Part shown: piece by piece, positions 36,561 to 43,586 of the stretch
How positions within the stretch are numbered: position 1 is the first letter of the stretch
Layout of the letters: the number at the start of each line of letters is the position of its first letter
Source of the DNA: Marinobacter zhanjiangensis
GTDB lineage: Bacteria; Pseudomonadota; Gammaproteobacteria; Pseudomonadales; Oleiphilaceae
Reading direction: 5' to 3'
Assembly (NCBI RefSeq): GCF_014651935.1
Contig: NZ_BMXV01000006.1
Location: 62,001 to 126,000, forward strand
DNA: 64,000 nucleotides
Translations under genes and position numbers: made by a program
The notes under the pieces: generated by a model
Told to the model about the DNA's origin: nothing
Seen by the model: only the letters and a program-made list of their open reading frames with translations
The model's database searches: none

Positions 36561-36852
36561 TGAGACCCTGAGTGCTGAGGAGCTTGGCAACAAGCTGCTC
36601 CAATCCGTCAAAGAAATGAAAGCTGGCAAAGCCGCACGAGTCAGTCGTGTGGAGCCTAATGAGGTGGCAGAGGCACGCGGTAAAACCGGCCTGACCCAGA
36701 GGGAGTTTGCTGAAGTACTGCATATCTCTCCGCGTACATTGCAGGAATGGGAGCAAGGTCGACGTAAACCCTCCGGGCCGGCAAAGGCGCTCATCGAGAT
36801 TGCTTTCCGCCATCCGGAGGTGATTCGGGAAGACCTCGAACTCAGGGGTTAA
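36553..36852 (+). CDS. higA: HigA-like antitoxin with HTH_XRE domain
   Basis: About 99 residues. The N-terminal part binds the toxin, and the C-terminal half is a Cro/C1-type helix-turn-helix (KTGLTQREFAEVLHISPRTLQEWEQGRRKPSGPAKAL). This domain order and the location behind a HigB-like toxin assign it to the HigA-2 type. It probably represses its own operon. The ATG at 36553 overlaps the toxin frame, and the longer open frame from 36538 is unlikely. Confidence 0.88.
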   Translation: MSNETLSAEELGNKLLQSVKEMKAGKAARVSRVEPNEVAEARGKTGLTQREFAEVLHISPRTLQEWEQGRRKPSGPAKALIEIAFRHPEVIREDLELRG

Positions 36853-37000
36853 CAAGTTGTTGCAGCCCGTTTCGGGCCATAAGGCCCTCCACCGGATACC
36901 TTTTTGTTGCGTTACAAGGGTATCGCTGAACAAAAGCGTCAGCAGCTGCACGCCTCCTCCGACACCTTGCAGGATGAGTAAAAAGGAATAATTTGTACTC

Positions 37001-37242
37001 ATGGATGATTTTGAGTTCGACCAAGCCAAAAGCCAGGCCAATCTGAATAAGCACGGTATCGACTTCGTGGTTGCCCAAGGGCTGTGGAAAGATCCGTATC
37101 TGCTGGAAACCCGCGAAAGATCTGAGGATGAGTCAAGATTCCTGCTGATAGGGAAGATTGTGAAAAGCACTGGTCGGCTGTCGTTACTTACAGGGAAGGC
37201 CGTATTCGTCTGATTTCAGTCAGGCGTTCCCGCAAGAAGTAG
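37001..37242 (+). pseudogene. brnT: BrnT-like toxin gene with a one-base deletion
   Basis: The first frame, DDFEFDQAKSQANLNKHGIDF, VVAQGLWKDP and SRFLLIGKI, is the N-terminal two thirds of a BrnT ribonuclease toxin. The frame is lost at the A run 37163-37166 and stops at 37213. One base over, the sequence continues as HWSAVVTYREGRIRLISVRR and stops at 37240-37242, which is the missing BrnT C-terminus. A run of five A instead of four would repair it. Either the toxin is inactivated or the read has an error. It precedes an intact BrnA-like antitoxin. Confidence 0.75.
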
Positions 37243-37252
37243 GTTGAGCTCT

Positions 37253-37522
37253 ATGAAAGCTAAAGACTTTGATAAAAAATTTGAGGAGGCTCAGGAAGAT
37301 ATTGTTGATGATCTGGACCTTTCCTCTGCTCGCCGTGTGAATCAGGAACAAAAGCGCATCAACGTTGATTTTCCGGCCTGGGTTGTAGAGTCGTTGGATC
37401 GCGAGGCAGCGCGCATTGGCGTTACCCGTCAATCGATAATCAAGGTTTGGCTGGTGGAGCGCCTGCAAGCCGAATCTGCCAACAAGCAGCGTAATGGTGA
37501 TGCCGCAGGCGGCGCACATTAG
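37253..37522 (+). CDS. brnA: BrnA-like antitoxin (CopG/ribbon-helix-helix)
   Basis: About 89 residues. A charged N-terminus (KAKDFDKKFEEAQEDIVDDLDL) leads into the ribbon-helix-helix KRINVDFPAWVVESLDREAARI and GVTRQSIIKVWLVERL. This matches BrnA antitoxins, which bind BrnT and their own promoter. The ATG at 37253 is 10 bp after the repaired brnT stop. The antitoxin looks intact although its toxin is frameshifted, a common state for decaying TA pairs. Confidence 0.83.
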   Translation: MKAKDFDKKFEEAQEDIVDDLDLSSARRVNQEQKRINVDFPAWVVESLDREAARIGVTRQSIIKVWLVERLQAESANKQRNGDAAGGAH

Positions 37523-37536
37523 CGGAGCATTGGACG
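37478..37536. repeat. Possible attC-like palindrome overlapping the brnA end
   Basis: GCCAACAAGC at the left and GCATTGGAC at the right enclose an imperfect inverted repeat (TAATG...CATTA, TGCCGC...GCGGCGCA with bulges). It overlaps the end of brnA, as attC sites often do, but the core motifs deviate from consensus. Support is weak alone and stronger together with the site at 36123. Confidence 0.32.
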
Positions 37537-37551
37537 CCGTAAGGAGAAAGC

Positions 37552-38175
37552 ATGACCCCGCAACCGGATTTCGAGCTTCCTGAAAGTGGCCCGCTTACCA
37601 GAGAGGTACGGCGGCACGGGTTCGATCATTTTCTTGCCCTGGCCGAACATGTCCGGCAGCTTCCTTATGGGCGCCCCTCGGATCCCGGAGACTTTCTGGC
37701 GGTGCTGAAGGAGGAACGAGGTACATGCAGTTTCAAGCATCGCCTGCTCGCTGCGGTTGCCCATGAATGCGGGCACTCGGAGGTCGAGCTGGTTGTCGGG
37801 CTCTACGGAATGTCTGACCAGAACACGCCAGGTGTCGGGGTGGTGCTGGATGACGCAGGTTTCGGTTCTATCCCGGAAGCTCACTGCTATCTTCGACTCG
37901 GAAGCCGGCGATACGACTTTACCGGTGTGAGTGCAGGAAGCATGTCACCTTTCGACGCTTTGCTGTCGGAGCATGTGATATGTCCTGAGCGACTTACAGA
38001 AGAGAAGAAGTCTCTGCACCAGGAAGCGATAGGGGCATGGGCCCGGTACAATAACCAGTCGTTCGGGGATGCATGGGCGTTGCGGGAGGACTGTATTCAG
38101 GCACTCGCGTCCAGCAACGCCCATGGTGACTACCAGCCAAACCGTGGACTACGTGGGCAAGGCGGAGAAGGGTGA
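37552..38175 (+). CDS. Transglutaminase-like hypothetical protein with aberrant 3' end
   Basis: A 207-residue open frame with a good ribosome-binding site (AAGGAGAAAGC). A transglutaminase-type triad is suggested by GTCSFKHRLLA (Cys), IPEAHCYLRL (His) and RRYDFTG (Asp), in the right order. The last 20 or so residues (from about 38115) overlap, in another frame, the coding sequence of a thioesterase fragment and do not look like part of this protein. The original 3' end is therefore probably lost in a recombination or deletion. The family and the substrate are unknown. Confidence 0.6.
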   Translation: MTPQPDFELPESGPLTREVRRHGFDHFLALAEHVRQLPYGRPSDPGDFLAVLKEERGTCSFKHRLLAAVAHECGHSEVELVVGLYGMSDQNTPGVGVVLDDAGFGSIPEAHCYLRLGSRRYDFTGVSAGSMSPFDALLSEHVICPERLTEEKKSLHQEAIGAWARYNNQSFGDAWALREDCIQALASSNAHGDYQPNRGLRGQGGEG

Positions 38176-38302
38176 CTGGATTGAGGTTCACACCGATGTT
38201 CAAAAGGTCGGGCGCAGCGCGGCATTTGCCAACTGCTACTTTCACGTTGGTTCCAGGCGTATTGCGCGAGCCAGTGCTGTCTTCAGTGTCATCGCCTCAT
38301 AA
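38123..38302 (+). pseudogene. C-terminal fragment of a hotdog (PaaI-type) thioesterase
   Basis: The frame ending at 38302 encodes TSQTVDYVGKAEKGDWIEV, HTDVQKVGRSAAFANCYFHV and IARASAVFSV. These are the last two thirds of a 4HBT/PaaI thioesterase domain: the long beta strands around TVDY, GDWIEV and RSAAFANCYF. The upstream part with the catalytic Asn/Asp is missing and is replaced by the 3' end of the preceding gene. This is a truncated remnant, most likely from a fusion of two former genes. Confidence 0.65.
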
Positions 38303-38393
38303 CCATAGCCGTCGTGGCGACAGCTTTTACAGGACAGCTTCGCCCATATTCCAGACCGCGCGCCCTGCGTGAATCATTTTCAGGGAGGAGAAG

Positions 38394-38861
38394 GTGAGTC
38401 AGTATCATATTGCGCAACTGAACATTGCCACGCTGGTGGCCCCGATCGATTCGCCGCAGCTTGCGGATTTTGTCGCGAATCTCGACAGGATTAACGCGCT
38501 GGCAGAGGTGTCACCGGGTTTTGTCTGGCGGCTCCAGACCGAAGACGGTGACGCTACCGGCATTGATTATTTCGGTTCCGACAAGATTGTGAATCTTTCC
38601 GTCTGGGACTCCATTGAGGCTTTGCATCGTTACGTCTACCAGTCTGCCCACGTTGAGATCATGCGCCGTAAGAAAGAGTGGTTTCACAAAATGCGCGAGT
38701 CACACATGGTGCTTTGGTGGGTGCCTGCCGGTCACACTCCGTCCATTGAAGAGGCAGCGCAAAAGCTGGGCATGTTGCAGGAGCATGGCCCAACCGCGGG
38801 GGCGTTCACGTTCAAGCAGGCATTCCTGCCTACCGGTGACGTTATAAGGAGAGCGGTGTGA
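38394..38861 (+). CDS. DUF3291 family protein
   Basis: 155 residues from GTG 38394, which has a GGGAGGAGAAG ribosome-binding site. It shows YHIAQLNIATLVAPIDSPQL, FVANLDRINALAEVSPGFVW, NLSVWDSIEALHRYVYQSAH and MVLWWVPAGHTPSIEEA, matching DUF3291, a family with a dimeric alpha/beta-barrel (monooxygenase-like) fold. The function is unknown. The stop overlaps the GTG of the RidA gene, so the two are co-translated. Confidence 0.83.
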   Translation: MSQYHIAQLNIATLVAPIDSPQLADFVANLDRINALAEVSPGFVWRLQTEDGDATGIDYFGSDKIVNLSVWDSIEALHRYVYQSAHVEIMRRKKEWFHKMRESHMVLWWVPAGHTPSIEEAAQKLGMLQEHGPTAGAFTFKQAFLPTGDVIRRAV

Positions 38862-39241
38862 AGCGAAAACACATTTCAAGCGGATCCGGGTTTGAAGCAA
38901 AGATTGGCTATTCCCGCGCTGTTGTAGACGGAGATTACGTCTTTGTCTCTGGCACCACGGGCTACGACTACGAGACTATGACAATCTCTGCCGATCCGGT
39001 GGAGCAGGCTGAGCAGTGTTTCAGGAACATTGAGAAGGCACTGGTTCAGGCAGGTAGTAGTGTTGATAACATTGTCAGGGTTCACTACATCTTTCCGGAG
39101 AAGTCGGACTTCGAGCCATGCTGGCCAGTATTCAAAAAGTACCTGGATAAGGCCAGGCCTGCCGCTACCATGTTTGTGGCAGGCCTGCTCGATGAGGCAA
39201 TGAAGCTGGAAATCGAAGTAACGGCAAGGCTGGATGCATAA
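38858..39241 (+). CDS. RidA family protein (YjgF/YER057c/UK114)
   Basis: 127 residues starting with GTG and overlapping the DUF3291 gene. It has the RidA features SRAVVDGDYVFVSGTTGYDY near the start, VEQAEQCFRNIEKALVQAGS in the middle, and ATMFVAGLLDEAMKLEIEVTARLDA at the end. The arginine expected for enamine/imine hydrolysis in true RidA (in the R-P-A-R-S type motif) appears here as ARPAATMF, which lies in the corresponding place. The archetype hydrolyses reactive 2-aminoacrylate. Divergent members have unknown roles. Confidence 0.85.
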   Translation: MKRKHISSGSGFEAKIGYSRAVVDGDYVFVSGTTGYDYETMTISADPVEQAEQCFRNIEKALVQAGSSVDNIVRVHYIFPEKSDFEPCWPVFKKYLDKARPAATMFVAGLLDEAMKLEIEVTARLDA

Positions 39242-39258
39242 AGCAGGAGTTTTCTGAA

Positions 39259-39567
39259 ATGCTGGAAATCAGACCAAATTGTGAGTGCTGCGACACGGAC
39301 CTGGCACCAGGCTCTACTGAGGCCATGATTTGCAGTTACGAATGCACGTTCTGTAAGCGCTGTGTGGACGACATCCTGGAGAATGTTTGCCCCAACTGTG
39401 GCGGCGGTTTTACTCTGAGACCGATTCGGCCAAAAGTGGCAAGAAGACCAGGGTTAAGTATCGATCACCAACCGGCATCGACAAAAAGAATCCATACGAC
39501 ATACGGCGCTAGCGAACTGAAAGAATTTGCACGCAGTACAAGGCATATAAAACCGGAACACAGGTAA
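39259..39567 (+). CDS. DUF1272 zinc-ribbon-like protein
   Basis: A 102-residue protein. The first 60 residues match DUF1272, with CECCDTDLAPGSTEAMICSYECTFCKRCVDDIL and VCPNCGGGFTLRP. The cysteines would bind one or two zinc ions. The C-terminal 40 residues are less typical. DUF1272 proteins are small and of unknown function. It follows the RidA gene by 17 bp on the same strand and is likely in the same transcript. Confidence 0.83.
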   Translation: MLEIRPNCECCDTDLAPGSTEAMICSYECTFCKRCVDDILENVCPNCGGGFTLRPIRPKVARRPGLSIDHQPASTKRIHTTYGASELKEFARSTRHIKPEHR

Positions 39568-39796
39568 TTTCTTGACTTCCCGTAGCTCCAGTATGTTGTT
39601 GGCCCGACGCTTTCTCGTAAAAGCGCCCATATCGCTGCACTATGGGAATCCACTGAAAAGAAACGTGTCCCGATTTCGCAGAGGACCCATGAACCCACAC
39701 ATACAGGTCAAGTTCGATAGCTACCCACGCCGGCAACTTGTGAGTGTGCGAAAACTGATTCCGACGCTGCTCACGCTATGATTTAGTCAATGATCT

Positions 39797-39825
39797 TTGA
39801 AAAATGTTATTTTACGGGGTTATAA
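39797..39825 (+). promoter_or_regulatory. Sigma-70 promoter of abiEi-abiEii
   Basis: TTGAAA (39797-39802) and TTATAA (39820-39825) are separated by exactly 17 bp. This places a start site near 39832 and leaves about 63 bases of leader before abiEi. Confidence 0.72.
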
Positions 39826-39843
39826 ACGCTTCAGAACCGATGT

Positions 39844-39875
39844 TTTCAAAGTTTCAGCTGTGAGTTTTTTTGAAA
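39844..39875. promoter_or_regulatory. Inverted repeat in the abiE leader, possible operator
   Basis: TTTCAAA (39844-39850) is mirrored by TTTGAAA (39869-39875). AbiEi antitoxins are known to repress their operon by binding inverted repeats upstream, so this is a candidate operator. The arms are short and A+T-rich, so chance cannot be excluded. Confidence 0.4.
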
Positions 39876-39894
39876 TTATGTAAATATAAGTGTT

Positions 39895-40716
39895 ATGAGC
39901 ACTGAAATTTCAGGAAAGTTAAAGATGGTTCTCGAGGCTGTGCCTGCCGGGTATCTGGTCGATGCCCAATGGCTCACGTCTCATGACGTCGCTTACGAGA
40001 CCTTCCGCGACTACGTAAAGCGCGGCTGGTTGGAGCGCGTCAGTCGCGGGGTCTTTCGCCGTCCCCCGCCGAACGCGTCGAAGTCTGCCCTCATTGACTG
40101 GAAGACCTGCATGCTTTCCATGCAGCATATCATGCGTTATGACATCCATATTGGTGGTACAACCGCACTCGCACAACAGGGCTACGAGCACTATCTGCGT
40201 CTGGGCAGTAGTGCCCCGATTTGGGTATACGGTGACGCCATACCAAACTGGCTTGGCAAGCTACCACTAGACGCACCGATCCTGACACGGAGCAAATCGC
40301 TGTTCGCCGACCCGTCACTTGGTCTTGCCAGGGGCAACCTGAATGCAGAAAACACCCTGCCATGGGACTGGAAGCTCACGATGTCGGCACCCGAGCGGGC
40401 GATTCTGGAAGCGATGGAGGAACTGCCCGGCCATGAAAGTTTTCACAACATCGACAAGGTGTTCGAAAGCCTGACTACCCTGCGCCCGAAGACACTGACG
40501 GCGCTGCTGCATAGTTGCAAGAAGATCAAGGTCAAGCGTCTTTTCTTTGTCTTTGCGGATCGCCACGGCCACCCCTGGCGCAAGCGCCTTGACCCTGCGG
40601 AATTCAACCTCGGGAGTGGCGATCGCGCTCTGGTCAAAGGCGGCAGGATACATCCACGCTATCGCATTATGGTGCCCGAAGATTTTGTGAGGGTGGGGTC
40701 TGTCGATGGCGCGTGA
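39895..40716 (+). CDS. abiEi: AbiEi family type IV antitoxin / transcriptional regulator
   Basis: 273 residues. The N-terminal winged helix (LVDAQWLTSHDVAYETFRDYVKRGWLERVSRGVFRRP) is typical of AbiEi_3-type proteins. It is followed by the larger antitoxin domain with HIGGTTALAQQGYEHYLRLG and WKLTMSAPERAILEAMEELP. AbiEi binds its own promoter and counteracts the AbiEii nucleotidyltransferase without forming a stable complex (type IV). It overlaps the toxin gene by 11 bp. AbiE systems act in phage abortive infection and in stabilising mobile DNA. Confidence 0.88.
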   Translation: MSTEISGKLKMVLEAVPAGYLVDAQWLTSHDVAYETFRDYVKRGWLERVSRGVFRRPPPNASKSALIDWKTCMLSMQHIMRYDIHIGGTTALAQQGYEHYLRLGSSAPIWVYGDAIPNWLGKLPLDAPILTRSKSLFADPSLGLARGNLNAENTLPWDWKLTMSAPERAILEAMEELPGHESFHNIDKVFESLTTLRPKTLTALLHSCKKIKVKRLFFVFADRHGHPWRKRLDPAEFNLGSGDRALVKGGRIHPRYRIMVPEDFVRVGSVDGA

Positions 40717-41623
40717 TACCTATGAAGCTCAGGTCGCGCTTCTTGTGCGCATACTTCCTTTTGTCGCAAAGGAAGGAATATTTGCGCTCAAGGGTGGCAC
40801 TGCGATCAACCTTTTCTATCGTGACCTGCCTCGCCTGTCAGTAGATATCGACCTGACCTACCTGCCGATCAAAAAAAGAGGTGTAAGCCTTTCCGAGATC
40901 AACGAAGCGATGGATCGGATGGCAGTCGCTGTTGAGGGCGGTATTGCGGGTGCCAGAACACAACGTATTCAGGGTGGCGGCGGCAGTGCCACCCGACTTC
41001 TTGCCCGTCTGAACAGCGCCGAGATCAAGATTGAGACCTCACCGGTTACACGCGGCGTCGTCCACGTTCCTGAGACACTCTCTATCTCCGAGGCCGTCGA
41101 GGATGAATTTGGCTATGCTGAAATGCAGATCGTATCCTTCGAAGACTTATTCGGCGGCAAGTTGCTCGCTGCCCTGGATCGCCAGCACCCGCGCGATCTA
41201 TACGACGTAAAGCTACTATACGAGAACGAAGGACTGACGGACGATCTGTTCCGCACCTTCATGGTCTATATCGCGAGTTCATCGCGCCCCGTGCATGAGC
41301 TTCTGAACCCGAGTTTGATCGACCTGGACCAGCCTTATCTCAAAGAGTTCGAGGGTATGACCAAGATCCCAATCAGCCTCGAAGAGCTCCTGGACGCCCG
41401 CAAAAGACTGATCACGGATATCCGGTCCCGCTGCGATGCGAACATCGGGCGATACTTGCTGAGTCTGCATGAAGGCGCGCCCGATTTTGATGCCATCAAC
41501 CGGCCTGATGCAGCGGCCCTGCCTGCTGTACGCTGGAAGCTCCTCAACCTGAAGAAACTGAAAAATGAGAACCCCACCAAGCATGCTGAACAACGAGGCG
41601 AGTTGGAAGCGCTACTGAGGTAA
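40706..41623 (+). CDS. abiEii: AbiEii/AbiGii family nucleotidyltransferase toxin
   Basis: 305 residues with the nucleotidyltransferase core visible as IFALKGGTAINLFYRDLPRLSVDIDLTYLP. This includes the GG-x-A/T motif, the R, and the DxD metal-binding pair (DIDL). A further FEDLFGGKLLAALDRQHPRDLYDVKLL supplies the conserved lysine and the RxxDLYD motif. In studied members it transfers nucleotides to tRNA or similar targets and is bacteriostatic. It ends at the right edge of the accessory segment. The next gene, on the other strand, is a core-like oxidoreductase. Confidence 0.9.
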   Translation: MARDTYEAQVALLVRILPFVAKEGIFALKGGTAINLFYRDLPRLSVDIDLTYLPIKKRGVSLSEINEAMDRMAVAVEGGIAGARTQRIQGGGGSATRLLARLNSAEIKIETSPVTRGVVHVPETLSISEAVEDEFGYAEMQIVSFEDLFGGKLLAALDRQHPRDLYDVKLLYENEGLTDDLFRTFMVYIASSSRPVHELLNPSLIDLDQPYLKEFEGMTKIPISLEELLDARKRLITDIRSRCDANIGRYLLSLHEGAPDFDAINRPDAAALPAVRWKLLNLKKLKNENPTKHAEQRGELEALLR

Positions 41624-41681
41624 CCGTGATCGCCCGTAGGGGTGACGACCGGAACTTGAATTGTTCAATCAGGTAACTGAA

Positions 41682-41713
41682 AAGGCTCCCGGGCCAGGCA
41701 ATACAGGAGCCTT
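41682..41713 (-). terminator. Terminator of the quinone oxidoreductase gene
   Basis: AAGGCTCC (41682-41689) pairs with GGAGCCTT (41706-41713). On the minus strand the stem is followed by a T run. It lies 25 bp after the oxidoreductase stop. The plus-strand side is also followed by CTT, so it may also help end abiE transcription. Confidence 0.75.
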
Positions 41714-41737
41714 CTTGGCCCAAGTGGGCATAGCCAG

Positions 41738-42715
41738 TTATGGCAACAACACAGTTGATCCGGTGGTCTTGCCCGTCGCCAGCGCCTCATGGGCCTTGGC
41801 CACTTCCGCCAGTGGGAAGCGCTGGTTGATATCCGCCTTGATCGCGCCGCTGGCCAGCATTTCGAAGAGTTCACCGCACATGGCTTCGAAGCGGGGGCGG
41901 GTATCCGCGTAACCGGCCAGGCTGGGGCGGGTCACGAACAGCGAGCCTTTCTGGTTGAGGATGCCGATATTGACGCCGCTCACCGGGCCAGTGGTGTTGC
42001 CAAAGCTGACCATGAGGCCGCGCTTTTGCAGGCAGTCGAGGGAGGTTTCCCAGGTATCCTTGCCCACGGAGTCGTAGACCACGGGCACCATGTCGCCGCC
42101 GGTCAGTTCCCGCACCCGCTCGACGATGTTCTCCTCCTTGTAGTTGATGGTGGCCCAGGCGCCGTGGTCCATGGCCAGCTGTGCCTTCTCCGGGCCGCTC
42201 ACAGTTCCAATCAGCTTTACCCCCAGGGCTTTTGCCCACTGGCAGGCAATCAGGCCGACCCCGCCGGCGGCGGCATGGAACAGGATCGTCTCGCCGGCCC
42301 TGACCGGGTAGGTCTGGCGCAGCAGGTATTGCACGGTCAGGCCCTTGAGCATGGTGGCCGCTGCGGTTTCAAAATCCACTGGCCCGGGTAGCCGCATGGC
42401 TTTCTCTGCCGGCAACACATGCTGCTCAGCGTAGGCTCCCAGCGGTGCCTGGGCGTAGGCCACCCGGTCTCCCACCTGAAAGTCCGTGACGTCATCGCCC
42501 GTCGCGTCGACCACACCGGCGCCTTCGGTGCCCAGGCCCGAGGGCAGGGACGGTACCGGATAGACGCCGGAGCGGAAGTAGATCTCGATATAGTTCAGGC
42601 CGATGGCCCGGTTGTTCACGCGGATCTGGCCGGGGCCCGGTTCCGGTTGTGGAACATCTTCCAGTGTCAGGACGTCCGGGCCGCCGGTTTCGGCAAATCG
42701 AATGGCTTTGCTCAT
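41738..42715 (-). CDS. NADPH:quinone oxidoreductase (zinc-free MDR family)
   Basis: 325 residues of the medium-chain dehydrogenase/reductase superfamily, QOR type. It starts KAIRFAETGGPDVLTLEDVP. It has the quinone-reductase pattern around GTEGAGVVDATGDDV, the nucleotide-binding loop AAAGGVGLIACQWAKALG and the NADPH region TINYKEENIVERVRELTGG. No zinc-binding cysteine set is present. It catalyses NADPH-dependent reduction of quinones or enones. ATG 42715 is used, with a GTG immediately before it. It is transcribed toward the accessory segment. Confidence 0.88.
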   Translation of the reverse strand: MSKAIRFAETGGPDVLTLEDVPQPEPGPGQIRVNNRAIGLNYIEIYFRSGVYPVPSLPSGLGTEGAGVVDATGDDVTDFQVGDRVAYAQAPLGAYAEQHVLPAEKAMRLPGPVDFETAAATMLKGLTVQYLLRQTYPVRAGETILFHAAAGGVGLIACQWAKALGVKLIGTVSGPEKAQLAMDHGAWATINYKEENIVERVRELTGGDMVPVVYDSVGKDTWETSLDCLQKRGLMVSFGNTTGPVSGVNIGILNQKGSLFVTRPSLAGYADTRPRFEAMCGELFEMLASGAIKADINQRFPLAEVAKAHEALATGKTTGSTVLLP

Positions 42716-42831
42716 CACCAGGTACCTTTTGTTGGTGGTTATTGTCAGATCGCTCGGCTGCGCCAGGAGCGTGAAAGTCTCAGTGTTCCATCATACGCGT
42801 CATAAGCCGGGTTGGTCTGCCATGCCAGCCT

Positions 42832-43464
42832 TCATTGAGTTGTACCATGGGCCGGACGGGCCTCGCGGATATCACTGCGGGCATGGCGGACCACGCTGAT
42901 GCCGGAGGTGACCGCCAGGCTGCCGATTACGGCGGCAACGGTCAGGTCGGGCCAGGCGGTGCCGGTGCCGACAACCCCCAGGGCGGCGACCATCACGGCC
43001 ACGTTGCCGATCGCGTCATTGCGGCTGCACAGCCATACCGAGCGCATGTCGGAATCGCCGCTGCGGTAGCGGAACAACAACCAGGCAACGGAGGCGTTGG
43101 CCGCAAGCGCCAGGAAGCCGACCAGTCCCATGGTGACGGCCTCCGGGGTAATGCCACTCTGGGCAACCCAGACGGCACGGGCCAGCACGGCGATACCGAA
43201 CACGGTCATGGTGACCCCTTTGACCATGGCCGCGCGGCCCCGCCAGACCATGCCCATGGACAGCACCGTCAGGGACAGCAGATAGTTGGCACTGTCGCCG
43301 AAGAAGTCGATGGCGTCGGCCATCAGCGAGACGGACCCGGACTGGAAACTGGCGATACCCTCGATCAGGAACATGGCCAGGTTGACCCACAGGGCAATCC
43401 ACAGGGCGCGACGGAATCCTGGTGACGGTGTTTTCGGTTCCGGGGCGGAACAGCAACTGCTCAT
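42832..43464 (-). CDS. Cation diffusion facilitator (CDF) metal exporter
   Basis: About 210 residues. The N-terminus has a metal-binding-like CC pair (SSCCSAPEP), followed by six membrane helices with the CDF zinc-site motif SLMADAIDFFGDSANYLLSL in helix 2 and CSRNDAIGNVAVMVAALG in helix 5 (the usual HxxxD variant is D/N-DA here). It lacks the long C-terminal cytoplasmic domain of larger CDF proteins. The AGGAGG ribosome-binding site before ATG 43464 decides the start over the longer open frame. A MerR-type promoter lies directly upstream. The likely substrates are zinc, cadmium or cobalt. Confidence 0.85.
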   Translation of the reverse strand: MSSCCSAPEPKTPSPGFRRALWIALWVNLAMFLIEGIASFQSGSVSLMADAIDFFGDSANYLLSLTVLSMGMVWRGRAAMVKGVTMTVFGIAVLARAVWVAQSGITPEAVTMGLVGFLALAANASVAWLLFRYRSGDSDMRSVWLCSRNDAIGNVAVMVAALGVVGTGTAWPDLTVAAVIGSLAVTSGISVVRHARSDIREARPAHGTTQ

Positions 43465-43492
43465 AATGACCTCCTGTTCTTTGATTGAGGAC

Positions 43493-43523
43493 ATTACAAG
43501 GCCTGTAGTTGCTACAGGGTCAA
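43493..43523 (-). promoter_or_regulatory. MerR-type promoter/operator of the CDF gene
   Basis: On the minus strand TTGACC (43523-43518) and TGTAAT (43498-43493) are separated by a 19-bp spacer. That overlong spacing is the one MerR-family activators untwist. The spacer holds the dyad CCTGTAG-CAA-CTACAGG, like CadR/PbrR/ZntR operators. The start site would lie near 43485, just before the CDF gene. Confidence 0.8.
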
Positions 43524-43554
43524 GTACTTCAGGATCAAGTACTACAGGGTCAAG
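43510..43554. repeat. Three tandem 15-bp repeats next to the MerR operator
   Basis: TGCTACAGGGTCAAG, TACTTCAGGATCAAG and TACTACAGGGTCAAG follow each other without gaps. Each unit repeats the -35 element plus a half operator, so the operator half site is present three times. This may be a recent duplication or an extra binding array for the regulator. Confidence 0.75.
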
Positions 43555-43586
43555 CGCCACAGGGGCAGGCTGTCGGAGAAACGTTC

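Larger units (their letters stand above)
39568..39894. other. A+T-rich intergenic region before the AbiE pair
   Basis: No gene is supported in these 327 bp. A 69-codon open frame (39572-39781) has no family likeness, no ribosome-binding site and unusual composition. The right half is strongly A+T-rich and holds the promoter and inverted repeat listed separately. Confidence 0.6.

Noticed and set aside
39572..39781. 69-codon open frame before the AbiE pair
   Set aside because: No similarity, no ribosome-binding site and no conserved pattern. Treated as noncoding.
34669..41640. Prophage or insertion sequence
   Set aside because: No transposase, integrase or phage structural gene and no terminal inverted repeats were found in the segment.
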